A stretch of 64,000 bases of DNA from Mycobacterium sp. D16R12 (lineage in GTDB: Bacteria > Actinomycetota > Actinomycetes > Mycobacteriales > Mycobacteriaceae), in assembly GCF_002013465.1 (NCBI RefSeq), contig NZ_MAFC01000002.1, positions 62,001 to 126,000 on the forward strand. The letters run 5' to 3'. Below, piece by piece: positions 50,289-59,946 of this stretch (position 1 is its first letter; every line of letters starts with the position of its first letter). The notes below the pieces were generated by a model that did no database searches, was not told the origin of the DNA, and saw nothing but the letters and a program-made list of their open reading frames with translations. The translations under genes were made by a program, and so were the position numbers.

Positions 50289-52997
50289 TCAGTGGGCCGC
50301 GGCATCCCAGCTACGGCCATACCCCACCGAAACCTCAAGCGGCACATCGAGCGGATACGCCGAACCCATGGTCTCACGTACCAACGCTTCGAGCGTGTCC
50401 CGTTCGCCATCGGCCACTTCGAAGAGCAGCTCGTCATGCACCTGAAGGAGCATGCGCGACTGTAAATCCTTGTCGCGCAGTGCTTTATCGGTGGTGATCA
50501 TGGCGACCTTGATGATGTCGGCGGCGCTGCCCTGAATCGGCGCGTTGAGCGCGGCGCGCTCGGCTGCCTCGCGCCGCAGGCGATCGCCACTGTCTAGATC
50601 GGGCAGGTAGCGACGCCGACCGAGCACCGTCGAGGTGTATCCATCCTTACGGGCCTGATCCACCACGGCGTGCAGGTATTCACGAACGCCGCCGAACCGC
50701 GAAAAGTACTGGTCCATCTGCTCTTTGGCCTCGTCATTGGAGATCTTGAGCTGGGTGGCGAGGCCATAGGCCGACAGCCCGTACGCCAGGCCGTAGGACA
50801 TTGCCTTGACCCGCCGGCGCAGCTCGCCGGTCACCTCGTCGATCGGCACCCCGAACGCACGGGCAGCCACGAACGAGTGCAGGTCCTCGCCGGTGTTGAA
50901 CGCTTCGATAAGACCCTCATCGGCCGACAGATGCGCCATGATGCGCATCTCGATCTGGCTGTAGTCGACAGTCATCAGCTCGGAGTAGCCCCCACCGACC
51001 ACGAACCCATCGCGGATCTCACGCCCCGCCTCGGTGCGCACCGGGATGTTCTGCAGATTTGGCTCTGTCGATGACAACCGGCCCGTCGCCGCGATCGTCT
51101 GATTGAAGGTGGTGTGAATACGTCCATCCGCGGCAACGGATTTCAGCAGCCCGTCGACGGTGACCTTGAGCCTGGTGACGTCACGGTGAGTGAGAAGGTG
51201 CTCCAGGAACGGATGTCCGGTCTTGTCGAAGAGCGTCTGCAGCGCATCCGCATCGGTCGTATAGCCGGTCTTGGTCTTCTTGGTCTTGGGCATACCGAGC
51301 TCGTCAAACAGCACCACCTGGAGCTGTTTGGGAGAACCCAGGTTGATCTGCTTCCCGATCACCGCATAGGCGGCGTCGGCGGCCTCCCGGATACCGGTGG
51401 CGAATTGGTTCTGCAGGGAGGTCAGGTGGTCGGTGTCGACCGCGATACCCACCGACTCCAACCCCGCCAGCACCCGCAAGACCGGTAGTTCCATCTCGGC
51501 GAGCAGGGCCGCCGACTCGATGCGTTCGAGTTCGACGTCGAGCGCATCGGCGAGGTCGATGACGGCGCGGGCACGCAGCATCTGAGCCTGGGATTGTTTG
51601 GCTTCGTCCGCACCGTCTTCATCGAGCAGCGAAAGCTGTTGTTCTCCATTGTCTTCGGCGCGCAGCTCACGGCGCAGATACCGCAATGACAGGTCGTCGA
51701 GCGCGAAGCTGCGCTGCCCGGGACGCACCAGGTAGGCGGCCAGAGCGGTATCGGAGGTGACGCCCGCGAGTGGCCACCCGCGTCCGGCCAGGGCGTGCAT
51801 GGCCTGCTTCGCCTCATGAAGGGCCTTGGGGCGAGCCTCATCGGCGAGCCATTCGGCGAGGGCTGCCTCATCCTCTGGGGTGACCGTGGTGGTGTCGATG
51901 TACGCACCATCTCCGTCGGCGGACGCGATGGCCACGGCCGTGGCATCACCGTCATAGGGCGTGTATGCCCCGACTACCGCGAGGCCGCTGCGGCGGCCAT
52001 CGGCGGTGTGTGCGGTCAGCCACTCGGCGACAGTTCCCGGCTCCAATGCCTGCCCCACCAGCTGGAAGCCCTCGTCCACTTCGGGTTCCACGGCTTCCAG
52101 GGTCTCGAACAACCTGTCGCGCAGCACGCGGAACTCGAGATCGTCGAACAGGCGGTGTATCTGGTCGCGGTCCCAGGGTGCCAAGGCAAGCTGGGCGGGT
52201 ACATACGGAAGCGGCACCGTCCGCACCAGATCGGTGAGCTCGCGGTTCAGGACCACCGATGCCAGGTTCGCGCGCAGCGAGTCGCCAACCTTTCCGCGCA
52301 CGGTATCGGCCTTGTCGATCAGCTCTTGCAAGGATCCGTACTCGAGGATCCACTTGCTGGCGGTCTTCTCGCCGACACCGGGGATTCCGGGCAGGTTGTC
52401 ACTGGGGTCGCCCCGCAGCGCCGCGAAATCGGGGTACTGGGTGGGAGTCAGCCCGTACTTCTCGACCACCGCCTCCGGCGTGAACCGGGTGAGGTCACTG
52501 ACGCCCTTGCGCGGATACAGCACCGTCACGTCCTGATTGACGAGCTGCAGTGCGTCGCGGTCACCGGTGACCACATAGACCTTGAAGCCCTCGGCCTGCC
52601 CCTGGGTGGCCAGGGTGGCGATGATGTCGTCGGCTTCGAATCCTTCTTCGGCGAGCACCGTGATGCCGAGGGCCTTCAGTACTTCCTTGGCGATGTCGAT
52701 CTGCCCGCGGAATTCGTCGGGCGTGGCTGAACGAGTGGCCTTGTATTCGGGGTACCGCTCGGAGCGGAATGTCTTGCGGGAAACATCGAAGGCGGCGGCC
52801 ACATGCGTCGGCGTCTCATCGCGCAGCAGGTTGATCAACATCGAGGTGAACCCGTACACCGCGTTGGTGGTCAGGCCGGACTGTGTCTTGAAATTCTCGG
52901 CCGGGAGCGCATAAAACGCCCGGAACGCCAGCGAGTTACCGTCGAGCAGCAGCAGGGTCGGCTGTTTGGTCTCGGTCTTGGTTACAGGCGCAGTCAC
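50289..52997 (-). CDS. polA: DNA polymerase I
   Basis: 902 residues. The N-terminal part is an active-looking 5'-3' exonuclease (LLLDGNSLAFRAFY, TVLAEEGFEADDIIATLA, LRGDPSDNLPGIPGVGEKTA). The middle 3'-5' domain lacks the catalytic acidic set, as is usual in mycobacterial PolA. The polymerase part has motif A (VDYSQIEMRIMAHLS), motif B (RRRVKAMSYGLAYGL) and motif C (LQVHDELLFE). It fills gaps in repair and removes Okazaki primers. It is on the complement strand and ends ten bases from the convergent FAD monooxygenase gene. Confidence 0.97.
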   Translation of the reverse strand: MTAPVTKTETKQPTLLLLDGNSLAFRAFYALPAENFKTQSGLTTNAVYGFTSMLINLLRDETPTHVAAAFDVSRKTFRSERYPEYKATRSATPDEFRGQIDIAKEVLKALGITVLAEEGFEADDIIATLATQGQAEGFKVYVVTGDRDALQLVNQDVTVLYPRKGVSDLTRFTPEAVVEKYGLTPTQYPDFAALRGDPSDNLPGIPGVGEKTASKWILEYGSLQELIDKADTVRGKVGDSLRANLASVVLNRELTDLVRTVPLPYVPAQLALAPWDRDQIHRLFDDLEFRVLRDRLFETLEAVEPEVDEGFQLVGQALEPGTVAEWLTAHTADGRRSGLAVVGAYTPYDGDATAVAIASADGDGAYIDTTTVTPEDEAALAEWLADEARPKALHEAKQAMHALAGRGWPLAGVTSDTALAAYLVRPGQRSFALDDLSLRYLRRELRAEDNGEQQLSLLDEDGADEAKQSQAQMLRARAVIDLADALDVELERIESAALLAEMELPVLRVLAGLESVGIAVDTDHLTSLQNQFATGIREAADAAYAVIGKQINLGSPKQLQVVLFDELGMPKTKKTKTGYTTDADALQTLFDKTGHPFLEHLLTHRDVTRLKVTVDGLLKSVAADGRIHTTFNQTIAATGRLSSTEPNLQNIPVRTEAGREIRDGFVVGGGYSELMTVDYSQIEMRIMAHLSADEGLIEAFNTGEDLHSFVAARAFGVPIDEVTGELRRRVKAMSYGLAYGLSAYGLATQLKISNDEAKEQMDQYFSRFGGVREYLHAVVDQARKDGYTSTVLGRRRYLPDLDSGDRLRREAAERAALNAPIQGSAADIIKVAMITTDKALRDKDLQSRMLLQVHDELLFEVADGERDTLEALVRETMGSAYPLDVPLEVSVGYGRSWDAAAH

Positions 52998-53029
52998 CCT
53001 CCTACCCTAAGCAACGGGGGCGACAGCAC

Positions 53030-53428
53030 CTACGACCCCGACGCCTCCCCCGATCCGTAGGACCGGGTGATGATTTCCAGATAGTGGCCCGACGGGTCCC
53101 GGAAGTACACCCCGCGGCCGCCGTCGTTGTGATTGATCTCGCCCGGATGTTGGCCCCGTGGATCTGCCCAGTGCTCAAGACCGCGAGCTGTGATGCGGCC
53201 GTAGATTGCGTCGAAGTCGTCCTCGTTGACCAGGAAGGCATAGTGCTGCGGGGTGATGTCATCGCCCGCGATGGTCGCGAAGTCCAGATTGCCGCCGTGT
53301 TCGAGAGCGACATTGAGGAACGGACCGATTTCCTGTGCGGAAGGCAGCCCGAAGACCTCGGTGAAGAAGCGCGCGGACGCGTCGCGGTCATGTGAATGAA
53401 TGATGGTGTGGTTGAACGCGATACCCAT
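53030..53428 (-). CDS. VOC-fold (glyoxalase/bleomycin resistance-like) protein
   Basis: 132 residues from the ATG at 53428 (the frame runs to 53455). Two beta-alpha-beta-beta modules with metal-ligand-type His and Glu residues: FNHTIIHSHDRDASARFF, TPQHYAFLV and GVYFRDPSGHYLEIIT. It fits the catechol-dioxygenase/glyoxalase superfamily; substrate unknown. It lies eight bases beyond the HxlR stop on the same strand, so the two are likely co-transcribed. Confidence 0.85.
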   Translation of the reverse strand: MGIAFNHTIIHSHDRDASARFFTEVFGLPSAQEIGPFLNVALEHGGNLDFATIAGDDITPQHYAFLVNEDDFDAIYGRITARGLEHWADPRGQHPGEINHNDGGRGVYFRDPSGHYLEIITRSYGSGEASGS

Positions 53429-53435
53429 TGCTATT

Positions 53436-53831
53436 TCACCGCACGCTCTCGGCATCGAAAAGGGTTCTGTGGCTGCGGATCTGCTCGTGGTGGGTGCGCG
53501 CCCACGAGATCAGCGCGTTCACGGCGCCGTGTAGATCGTTCCCGAGTTCGGACAGTGCATACTCCACCCGCGGCGGCACCTCGGCGTACGCGGTGCGCGT
53601 GACAAGTCCGTCACGATGCAGCTGCATCAGCGTGCGGGTCAGCATGCGCTGCGAGATGCCAGGAATCGCGCCTTGAAGCTGCGTATACCGCAGTGGCCCA
53701 TCACGCAGTGTCCCGATCACCAGCAGGCTCCATTTGTCGCCGATGCGATCGAGTACGTCGCGAATGAACTCGCTCTCGCGGGGCGGCACCCCCGCACAGA
53801 TGTAAGGGAGCGAGGTTGTTTCCTCGGTCAT
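53436..53831 (-). CDS. HxlR family regulator
   Basis: 131 residues from the ATG at 53831 (AAGGATG upstream). The winged helix is typical of the short HxlR group: FIRDVLDRIGDKWSLLVIG, RYTQLQGAIPGISQRMLTRT and a Trp-containing C-terminal helix. It is upstream of the VOC gene and divergent from an SDR gene; it probably represses both. GCACAT-TC-ATGTGC at 53855-53868 is a candidate operator. Confidence 0.88.
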   Translation of the reverse strand: MTEETTSLPYICAGVPPRESEFIRDVLDRIGDKWSLLVIGTLRDGPLRYTQLQGAIPGISQRMLTRTLMQLHRDGLVTRTAYAEVPPRVEYALSELGNDLHGAVNALISWARTHHEQIRSHRTLFDAESVR

Positions 53832-53854
53832 GACGCACATCCTTGTCCCGTAGC

Positions 53855-53868
53855 GCACATTCATGTGC
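53855..53868. promoter_or_regulatory. Inverted repeat in the hxlR-SDR divergent promoter
   Basis: GCACAT and ATGTGC are separated by two bases and lie 24 bases before the HxlR ATG. This is a fitting place for autoregulation and for control of the divergent SDR gene; a related TTACGCACAT occurs at about 53906. Confidence 0.45.
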
Positions 53869-53947
53869 CTTTTGTACGCAGTCTAAAACTTCATCATCAT
53901 GTTGTTACGCACATATCGTAAGAAATGGAATGACCTGGAGGATGATG

Positions 53948-54658
53948 ATGGAGAAGACCATGCTCGTGCTCGGAGCGGGCAGCGGCACCGGCGCGGCGGT
54001 GGCTCGTCGATTCGGCCGTGAAGGTTTCCACATCGCGGTCGTGGGCCGCCGCCGCGAACCGCTCGATGCCTTGGTTTCAGATCTCGCCGAAGAAGGAACA
54101 TCGGCCACCGCCTTTCCGGCCGACCTCACCGACGACGGCCACATTGTGGAACTCCTCGCGGCGGTGACCGCCACACTGCCCCCGATCGAGGCCATTTACT
54201 ACGGTCCCTCATCACCGGTGACGTTCACCCCCGCTCGCCAACTCACCGTCGCCGAGGCCGACCGCTACTGGGGGCTGCTGGTGCGTCCGTTGATTCACAC
54301 AGTGTCCGCGACGCTGCCCGGGATGATCGAGCGAGGACGTGGGGCGATCCTGGCCGCCATTGGCGGTACCGGCGCCAGGGCGATGCCGGAGATGAGCGGA
54401 CCGGGCCCGGCGGCCGCCGCGGCACGAAACTATCTGCAGGGACTGCACTCCGAAGCGGCACCGCATGGCGTGTACGTCGGGCTGTTGACCATCGGGGCGC
54501 TCATCCTCGGAAGCGAGATGGCGGCCGTGACACCTCCCGACGCCCACGAGTTCCCGACGGTCGAATCGGCGGAGTTGGCCGAGCAGTTGTGGGGCATGTC
54601 AGCCGTCCGGAACACATTCGAGAATTTCGTGCCGGCGGACTCGATATTTGGGCCATGA
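53948..54658 (+). CDS. SDR-like oxidoreductase
   Basis: 236 residues from the third of three ATGs (53948), chosen because GGAGG lies six bases before it; the upstream frame is not supported. LVLGAGSGTGAAVARRFGRE is an SDR cofactor motif, but the catalytic YxxxK is absent, with RNYLQGL in its place, so it is an atypical SDR. It is probably regulated by the divergent HxlR protein. Confidence 0.85.
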   Translation: MEKTMLVLGAGSGTGAAVARRFGREGFHIAVVGRRREPLDALVSDLAEEGTSATAFPADLTDDGHIVELLAAVTATLPPIEAIYYGPSSPVTFTPARQLTVAEADRYWGLLVRPLIHTVSATLPGMIERGRGAILAAIGGTGARAMPEMSGPGPAAAAARNYLQGLHSEAAPHGVYVGLLTIGALILGSEMAAVTPPDAHEFPTVESAELAEQLWGMSAVRNTFENFVPADSIFGP

Positions 54659-54726
54659 TCCCGCCAGGCGGGACACAAAACTGACACACGTTTCAATTCG
54701 CCCATGAGCATGGGTAATCTGACCGG

Positions 54727-55167
54727 GTGCCTACAGATCAAGCCCCTGCCGTCGACGGCTGGTTCGATACCGACGAATCCGGCCAGCCACACCTGATCGG
54801 CGGCAAGTGCACACAGTGCGCCACCATCGTGTTCCCGCCGCGCGCCAACAACTGCCCCAACCCGGCCTGTGACAGCGATGTTCTGGATCAGGTGCCGCTG
54901 TCGGCTCGCGGCACGATCTGGAGCTACACCGAGAACCAGTACGCACCGCCGCCCCCGTACCCGGCGTCCGACCCGTACGAGCCGTACGCGATCGCCGCGG
55001 TCGAGCTGGCGGCCGAGGGCATCATCGTGCTCGGCAAGGTGGTCAGGGGCACCGGCGCGGCCGACCTGAAGGTGGGCCAGGCCATGGAACTGGCGCTCGA
55101 ACCGCTCTACACCGATGACGAGGGCGTGCAGCGTCTGGTCTACGCATGGAAGAAGGTCTCTGCATGA
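54727..55167 (+). CDS. Zn-ribbon/OB-fold (DUF35) protein
   Basis: 146 residues from a GTG. A rubredoxin-like zinc ribbon (CTQC and NNCPNPAC) is followed by an OB-fold domain (GTIWSYTENQYAPPPPYPAS onwards). DUF35 proteins pair with thiolase-like partners and make substrate-bound complexes, as in ChsH2-Ltp2. The next gene overlaps its stop (ATGA) and is such a partner. M. tuberculosis Rv1628c occupies the same place. Confidence 0.9.
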   Translation: MPTDQAPAVDGWFDTDESGQPHLIGGKCTQCATIVFPPRANNCPNPACDSDVLDQVPLSARGTIWSYTENQYAPPPPYPASDPYEPYAIAAVELAAEGIIVLGKVVRGTGAADLKVGQAMELALEPLYTDDEGVQRLVYAWKKVSA

Positions 55168-56369
55168 GCCGCACCCCGGATCCGGTCTACATCCTCGGCG
55201 CGGGCATGCACCCGTGGGGTAAGTGGGGACGTGACTTCACCGAGTACGGCGTCGCCGCGGCCCGCACCGCACTGCAGGATGCCGAATTGGATTGGCGCCA
55301 AATTCAATTCGTCGCCGGAGCGGACACCATTCGCAATGGTTACCCGGGCTTCATCGCGGGCTCGACGTTCGCCCAGAAGCTGGGATGGAACGGTGTGCCG
55401 ATCAGCTCGACGTACGCGGCCTGTGCCAGCGGCTCGCAGGCCCTGCAGAGTGCCCGCGCGCAGATTCTCGCCGGTTTCTGCGATGTCGCGTTGGTGATCG
55501 GGGCCGACACCACCCCGAAGGGCTTCTTCGCGCCGGTGGGCGGCGAGCGCAAGGCCGACCCGGATTGGCAGCGTTTCCACCTCATCGGCGCCACCAACCC
55601 GGTGTACTTCGCGATGCTTGCGCGGCGCCGGATGGACCTCTACGGCGCGACGGCCGAAGATTTCGCCCAGGTGAAGGTCAAGAACTCCCGGCACGGCCTC
55701 AACAACCCGAACGCCCGGTTCCGCAAGGAGTCCTCCGTGGAGGACGTGCTCGCCAGCCCGGTCGTGTCGGACCCGCTGCGGCTGCTGGACATCTGCGCCA
55801 CCAGCGACGGCGCTGCGGCCCTGATCGTGGCCAGCGCCGATTTCGCGAAGAAACATCTCGGCTCGGTCGAGGGTGTCCCGTCGGTGCGCGCGGTCGCCAC
55901 CATTACCCCCAAGTACCCGCAGCATCTTCCTGAACTCCCTGATATCGCCACCGATTCCACCGCGGTGGTGGCGGCGCCCGAGCGCGTGTTCAAGGACCAG
56001 ATCGTCGACGCGGCCTACGCGGAGGCCGGTATCGGGCCCGAGGACGTGAGCCTCGCCGAGGTGTACGACCTCTCGACGGCCCTGGAGCTGGACTGGTACG
56101 AGCATCTGGGCCTGTGCGCCAGGGGCGAGGGCGAGCAGCTGTTGCGCAGCGGTGCCACCACGGTGGGCGGCCGGATTCCGGTGAATGCCTCCGGCGGCCT
56201 TGCCTCCTTCGGTGAGGCGATCCCGGCTCAGGCCATCGCGCAGGTGTGCGAGCTGACCTGGCAGCTGCGCGGGCAGGCCGGCGATCGGCAGGTCGAGGGT
56301 GCGCGGGTCGGGATTACCGCCAACCAGGGCCTGTTCGGCAACGGTTCGTCGGTCATCGTCGCGCGCTAG
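55164..56369 (+). CDS. Thiolase-like lipid-transfer protein without thiolase histidines
   Basis: 401 residues from the ATG overlapping the DUF35 stop. The nucleophile region is present (YAACASGSQALQSA), but the HDCF motif reads VYDLSTALEL and the KGHPxGATG motif reads ASFGEAIPAQ, so both catalytic histidines are missing. This matches Ltp2-type retro-aldolases and their relatives, which pair with DUF35 proteins and cleave C-C bonds of sterol side-chain CoA esters. It is the orthologue-position gene of Rv1627c. The substrate here is not known. Confidence 0.88.
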   Translation: MSRTPDPVYILGAGMHPWGKWGRDFTEYGVAAARTALQDAELDWRQIQFVAGADTIRNGYPGFIAGSTFAQKLGWNGVPISSTYAACASGSQALQSARAQILAGFCDVALVIGADTTPKGFFAPVGGERKADPDWQRFHLIGATNPVYFAMLARRRMDLYGATAEDFAQVKVKNSRHGLNNPNARFRKESSVEDVLASPVVSDPLRLLDICATSDGAAALIVASADFAKKHLGSVEGVPSVRAVATITPKYPQHLPELPDIATDSTAVVAAPERVFKDQIVDAAYAEAGIGPEDVSLAEVYDLSTALELDWYEHLGLCARGEGEQLLRSGATTVGGRIPVNASGGLASFGEAIPAQAIAQVCELTWQLRGQAGDRQVEGARVGITANQGLFGNGSSVIVAR

Positions 56370-56408
56370 TCGAGCGCCGTGGTGATCGTGGGGCATTAGC
56401 CTCAAGCG

Positions 56409-57116
56409 ATGGAACGACAGTTCCACGCGTACGGCCCGTCGCACTGGGTGATTCTTGCCGTATTCGTGGTGGGCGCAGTGCTGTTGGTGTCGTGCGGGCG
56501 CACGCTCAGCGAGGTCCGCGCGCGCCTGCTCGGTCGCGGGCTCGGTGCCGTGACGGCGATCATCTATGCCGTCATCTTCATCGCCGGATGTATCCCTGTG
56601 CGCATCGATGTCTCGGTACCCCTGCGGCTGACAGACCTGGCGACCGTTGTCGCGGCGTACGCGCTGTGGTCGCAACGGTATTGGGCATATGCGTTGACGT
56701 ATTACTGGGGATTGGTGCTCAGCAGTCAGGCGCTGATCTCCCCCGTGCTGACCGGTCCCGACTTCCCGGGGTACGAATTCCTCGCGTTCTGGTCGATACA
56801 TATGCTCGTCGTGTGGGCGGCGATCTATCTCACCTGGGGCCGGGGCATGCGTCCGACGTGGCGTAGCTATCGTCTGACCGTCACCGTCACGTTGATCTGG
56901 GCCGCTCTCACCATGGCGTTCAACGCCATCGCCGGGTCGAATTATGGATTCCTCAACAAGAAGCCCTCAACGGCAAGTCTTTTGGACCTGATGGGTCCGT
57001 GGCCGTGGTACGTGGCCTGCGCGACCGCGTTGGTCCTGACGATCTGGGCATTGATGACCTGGCCGTGGGAGCGCTCCGCGGCCAAAATCGGAGAGGGTCA
57101 GACGACGCCGAGATAG
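56409..57116 (+). CDS. TIGR02206/YwaF-type integral membrane protein
   Basis: 235 residues with about six membrane helices: SHWVILAVFVVGAVLLVSCG at the start and FYWGLVLSSQALISPVLTG-like middle segments (WAYALTYYWGLVLSSQALIS). It belongs to the uncharacterised YwaF family. The end overlaps livF tail to tail by 19 bases. Confidence 0.8.
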   Translation: MERQFHAYGPSHWVILAVFVVGAVLLVSCGRTLSEVRARLLGRGLGAVTAIIYAVIFIAGCIPVRIDVSVPLRLTDLATVVAAYALWSQRYWAYALTYYWGLVLSSQALISPVLTGPDFPGYEFLAFWSIHMLVVWAAIYLTWGRGMRPTWRSYRLTVTVTLIWAALTMAFNAIAGSNYGFLNKKPSTASLLDLMGPWPWYVACATALVLTIWALMTWPWERSAAKIGEGQTTPR

Positions 57117-57823
57117 GCGGACCGAACGCTGTCGTCCTGCAACAATTCTCGTCCGGCGCCCGATCGAACGACCGACCCCGTCTCCAGAATGTAGGCGTGA
57201 TCCGAACGGCTCAGCGCCTGCTGCGCGTTCTGCTCAACCAGAACTACCGTAGTCCCGGAGGCGTTGATCTCCTCGATGATGTTGAAGATCTTCGTGATCA
57301 ACAACGGCGCCAGACCCATGGACGGCTCATCGAGCAGGAGGATCTTGGGCCGGGCCATCAGGGCACGTCCAATGGACAGCATCTGTTGTTCGCCGCCAGA
57401 GAGGGTGCCGCCCTCTTGGTGCCGACGTTCGGCGAGCCGCGGGAACAATGCGTTGATCCAGTCGAGGCGTTCCCGGCGTTCCGCGCGTGACTTGAACTTT
57501 CGCCCGTAACAACCCATTTCGAGGTTCTCGGCGACGGTCATGCCGGGGAATATCCCCCGCCCTTCGGGCGCCTGGACGATTCCCGCCTTGACGCGCTTGT
57601 GCGCCTTCATCTTTGAGATGTCCTGGCCCTCGAAGTAGATGGTCCCGGCGCTGAGCGGGACCAGGCCGGAGATGGCGCGCATGGTGGTCGACTTGCCGGC
57701 GCCGTTGGAACCGAGCAGCGTGACCAGCTCGCCCTCACGGACGTCCAGGGACAGCGTGCGAACAGCCTGGATCGGGCCATAGTGGACCCCGACGTTGGTG
57801 AGTTTCAGCTGTACGGGAGGCAC
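57098..57823 (-). CDS. livF: Branched-chain amino-acid ABC transporter ATPase
   Basis: 241 residues from a GTG directly after the livG stop. Walker A (GSNGAGKST), signature ([16 protein letters not shown]) and Walker B ([11 protein letters not shown]) are intact, and the short LivF-type length fits. It is one of two ATPases powering LIV-I uptake, and last gene of the operon livK-livH-livM-livG-livF. Confidence 0.93.
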   Translation of the reverse strand: MPPVQLKLTNVGVHYGPIQAVRTLSLDVREGELVTLLGSNGAGKSTTMRAISGLVPLSAGTIYFEGQDISKMKAHKRVKAGIVQAPEGRGIFPGMTVAENLEMGCYGRKFKSRAERRERLDWINALFPRLAERRHQEGGTLSGGEQQMLSIGRALMARPKILLLDEPSMGLAPLLITKIFNIIEEINASGTTVVLVEQNAQQALSRSDHAYILETGSVVRSGAGRELLQDDSVRSAYLGVV

Positions 57824-58780
57824 TTACCTCTCGCTTTCGGTATCGGGTGATTCAGCCGAGTCGAGCCAACCGGGCCCGGGACCGGGTCCGTGGAATTCCT
57901 CATCGGCCACTCCTAGGTACGCCTCGATCACCGCCGGGTCGTTTCTGACCTCGGCGGGCAGACCGTCGGCGATCTTCCTGCCGAATTCGAGCACGACGAT
58001 GCGATCGGTGACGCCCATGACCAGCTTCATATCGTGCTCGATGAGCAAGACGGTGTATCCGTAGTCGCGGATGCGCTGAATCAGCTCGATCAGCGATTCC
58101 TTCTCACTGGGGGTGAACCCGGCGGCCGGCTCGTCCAGGCAGAGCAGTTTGGGCTCGGTGGCCAGCGCCCGCGCGATCTCGAGTCTGCGCTGGCTGCCGT
58201 ATGGGAGGTCCTTGGCCTTGATGTCGGCGACATCGGCGATGCCGACGAAGTCGAGCAGCCCCAACCCCACGTCGACGGCATAGTGCTCCTCACGCCGGTG
58301 CCGCGGGGTGCGCAGGAGTGCACCCAGCACCGAGGTCTTGTGCCGGGCATCGGTACCTACCGCGACATTCTCCAGGGCCGTCATCTCGCCGAACAGCCGG
58401 ATGTTCTGGAAGGTCCGGGCGATCCCGCGCCGGGTGATCTGGTGCCGCCGCAGCCTGCGCATCGGTTTCCCGTCGAACACGATGCTGCCCGACGTCGGCT
58501 TGTAGACGCCCGTGATGGCGTTGAAGCACGTTGTCTTGCCGGCGCCGTTCGGACCGACCAGGCCGAGGATCTCTCCACGCCGGATGTCGAAGCTCACCCC
58601 GTCGAGGGCTTGCAGGCCACCGAATTTGAGGGTCAGTTCCTTCACCTCGAGTAGCACCTCGGCGGCGGCGGGATCGGGCGTGTCGTCAAGATCTTCGGCA
58701 ATGTCAATCGCGGTTTCGGAGCCGGCGATCTCGACTGCTTCCTGCTCGTCCTCGGGGCCGGCCTTCTGATGCTTGGTCAT
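57824..58780 (-). CDS. livG: Branched-chain amino-acid ABC transporter ATPase, extended
   Basis: 318 residues. Walker [17 protein letters not shown] and Walker B CLDEPAAG; the signature reads [13 protein letters not shown], with the second residue GS where LivG usually has G. It is longer than typical LivG (about 255) because of an acidic N-terminal extension of about 45 residues ([20 protein letters not shown]) and an acidic C-terminal tail. The ATG overlaps livM stop (ATGA). Confidence 0.92.
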   Translation of the reverse strand: MTKHQKAGPEDEQEAVEIAGSETAIDIAEDLDDTPDPAAAEVLLEVKELTLKFGGLQALDGVSFDIRRGEILGLVGPNGAGKTTCFNAITGVYKPTSGSIVFDGKPMRRLRRHQITRRGIARTFQNIRLFGEMTALENVAVGTDARHKTSVLGALLRTPRHRREEHYAVDVGLGLLDFVGIADVADIKAKDLPYGSQRRLEIARALATEPKLLCLDEPAAGFTPSEKESLIELIQRIRDYGYTVLLIEHDMKLVMGVTDRIVVLEFGRKIADGLPAEVRNDPAVIEAYLGVADEEFHGPGPGPGWLDSAESPDTESER

Positions 58781-59946
58781 GCCGGAGCCTCGGCTTCCTC
58801 GGGCTTCGTGGCACCAACCCGATCAGATACCTTGCGCCAGTAGGCCATCAGCTTCTGTTGTGCCGGGAAGAGTCCTTGCGGCCGGAAGATCATCAACACA
58901 ACCAGCGCCAACCCGAAGAACAGATACTTCAGATTGCCAAGGTCCACGCCCTGCACTTGCACGCCGAGAAGGCGGTTCGGCAGGTACACGATGATGAACG
59001 CGCCGAAGATCACGCCGAGCTTGTTGCCCTGCCCGCCCAGCACCACGGCGCACAGGAACAGCATCGAGTTGATGATGTTGAAGGTGGGCGATGCCACGTA
59101 CTGGACCTGGCCCGCGTACAGGGCACCGGACAATCCGCCGATGCTGGCACCAATGACGAAGGCCCACAACTTGAACCGAAACGTGGGGACGCCCATCATC
59201 TCGGCGGCATCTTCGTCCTCCCGAATGGCCACCCAGGAGCGGCCGACTCGGCTGCGCTCCAGATTGCCCATCAGGATCAGCACCACCGCGATCAGACAGA
59301 GCCCGAGCCAGTACCACCACACGCCATAGTTCAGGTGGCCGCCCGAATTGCCGCTGGAGAAGACGCCGCCACGGACGTACTGCTCCCCCACATGCGGATA
59401 CGCGATCTTGTGTAGGCCGCGCGGTCCGTTGGTGACCTCCAGATTGTCGGCGAGCAGCCGGATGATCTCGCCGAATCCCAGCGTCACGATGGCCAGATAG
59501 TCACCCCGAAGGCGCAGTGTCGGTGTGCCCAGCACGAGGCCGAAGAAGGCGGTGATCGCCACAGCGATGGGTAGACAGGACAACCATGCCCAGCTCGAAC
59601 TGAAGAAGGCCGATGTCCCCATGCGGTTCCACGGACTGTCGGGACTGGTGAGCAACGCGACCGTGTACGCGCCGATGGCATAGAAGCCGACATACCCGAG
59701 GTCAAGCAACCCCGCCTGCCCCACAACGACATTCAGACCTATCGCAATCAGCGCTACCATCGCGAACTGGGCCATTACCGGGCCGAAGGCAGTGTTGGGG
59801 GTGTCTAGGAGCGGGATCTTCCACACCGGTAGCAGCGCCATGAGCGCGAATCCGATGATCCCGTATGCCCACTGGACTGGGCGGGCCAGCTCCGACCACC
59901 ACCGGCGTATCGAGTCGCCCGGCGCCAGAGCGCGTGCGGCGGTCAT
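58777..59946 (-). CDS. livM: Branched-chain amino-acid ABC permease
   Basis: 389 residues, about ten helices. LivM features: GLNVVVGQAGLLDLGYVGFY, then LRLRGDYLAIVTLGFGEI and the EAA-like loop SRVGRSWVAIREDEDAAEMM before a late helix. It forms the membrane channel with LivH. Its start overlaps the livH stop, and its end overlaps livG. Confidence 0.93.
   Translation of the reverse strand: MTAARALAPGDSIRRWWSELARPVQWAYGIIGFALMALLPVWKIPLLDTPNTAFGPVMAQFAMVALIAIGLNVVVGQAGLLDLGYVGFYAIGAYTVALLTSPDSPWNRMGTSAFFSSSWAWLSCLPIAVAITAFFGLVLGTPTLRLRGDYLAIVTLGFGEIIRLLADNLEVTNGPRGLHKIAYPHVGEQYVRGGVFSSGNSGGHLNYGVWWYWLGLCLIAVVLILMGNLERSRVGRSWVAIREDEDAAEMMGVPTFRFKLWAFVIGASIGGLSGALYAGQVQYVASPTFNIINSMLFLCAVVLGGQGNKLGVIFGAFIIVYLPNRLLGVQVQGVDLGNLKYLFFGLALVVLMIFRPQGLFPAQQKLMAYWRKVSDRVGATKPEEAEAPA

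Noticed and set aside
55140-56801. 553-codon open frame on the complement strand
   Set aside because: Antisense reading of the thiolase-like and YwaF-type genes, a usual effect of high G+C codon bias; no domain.
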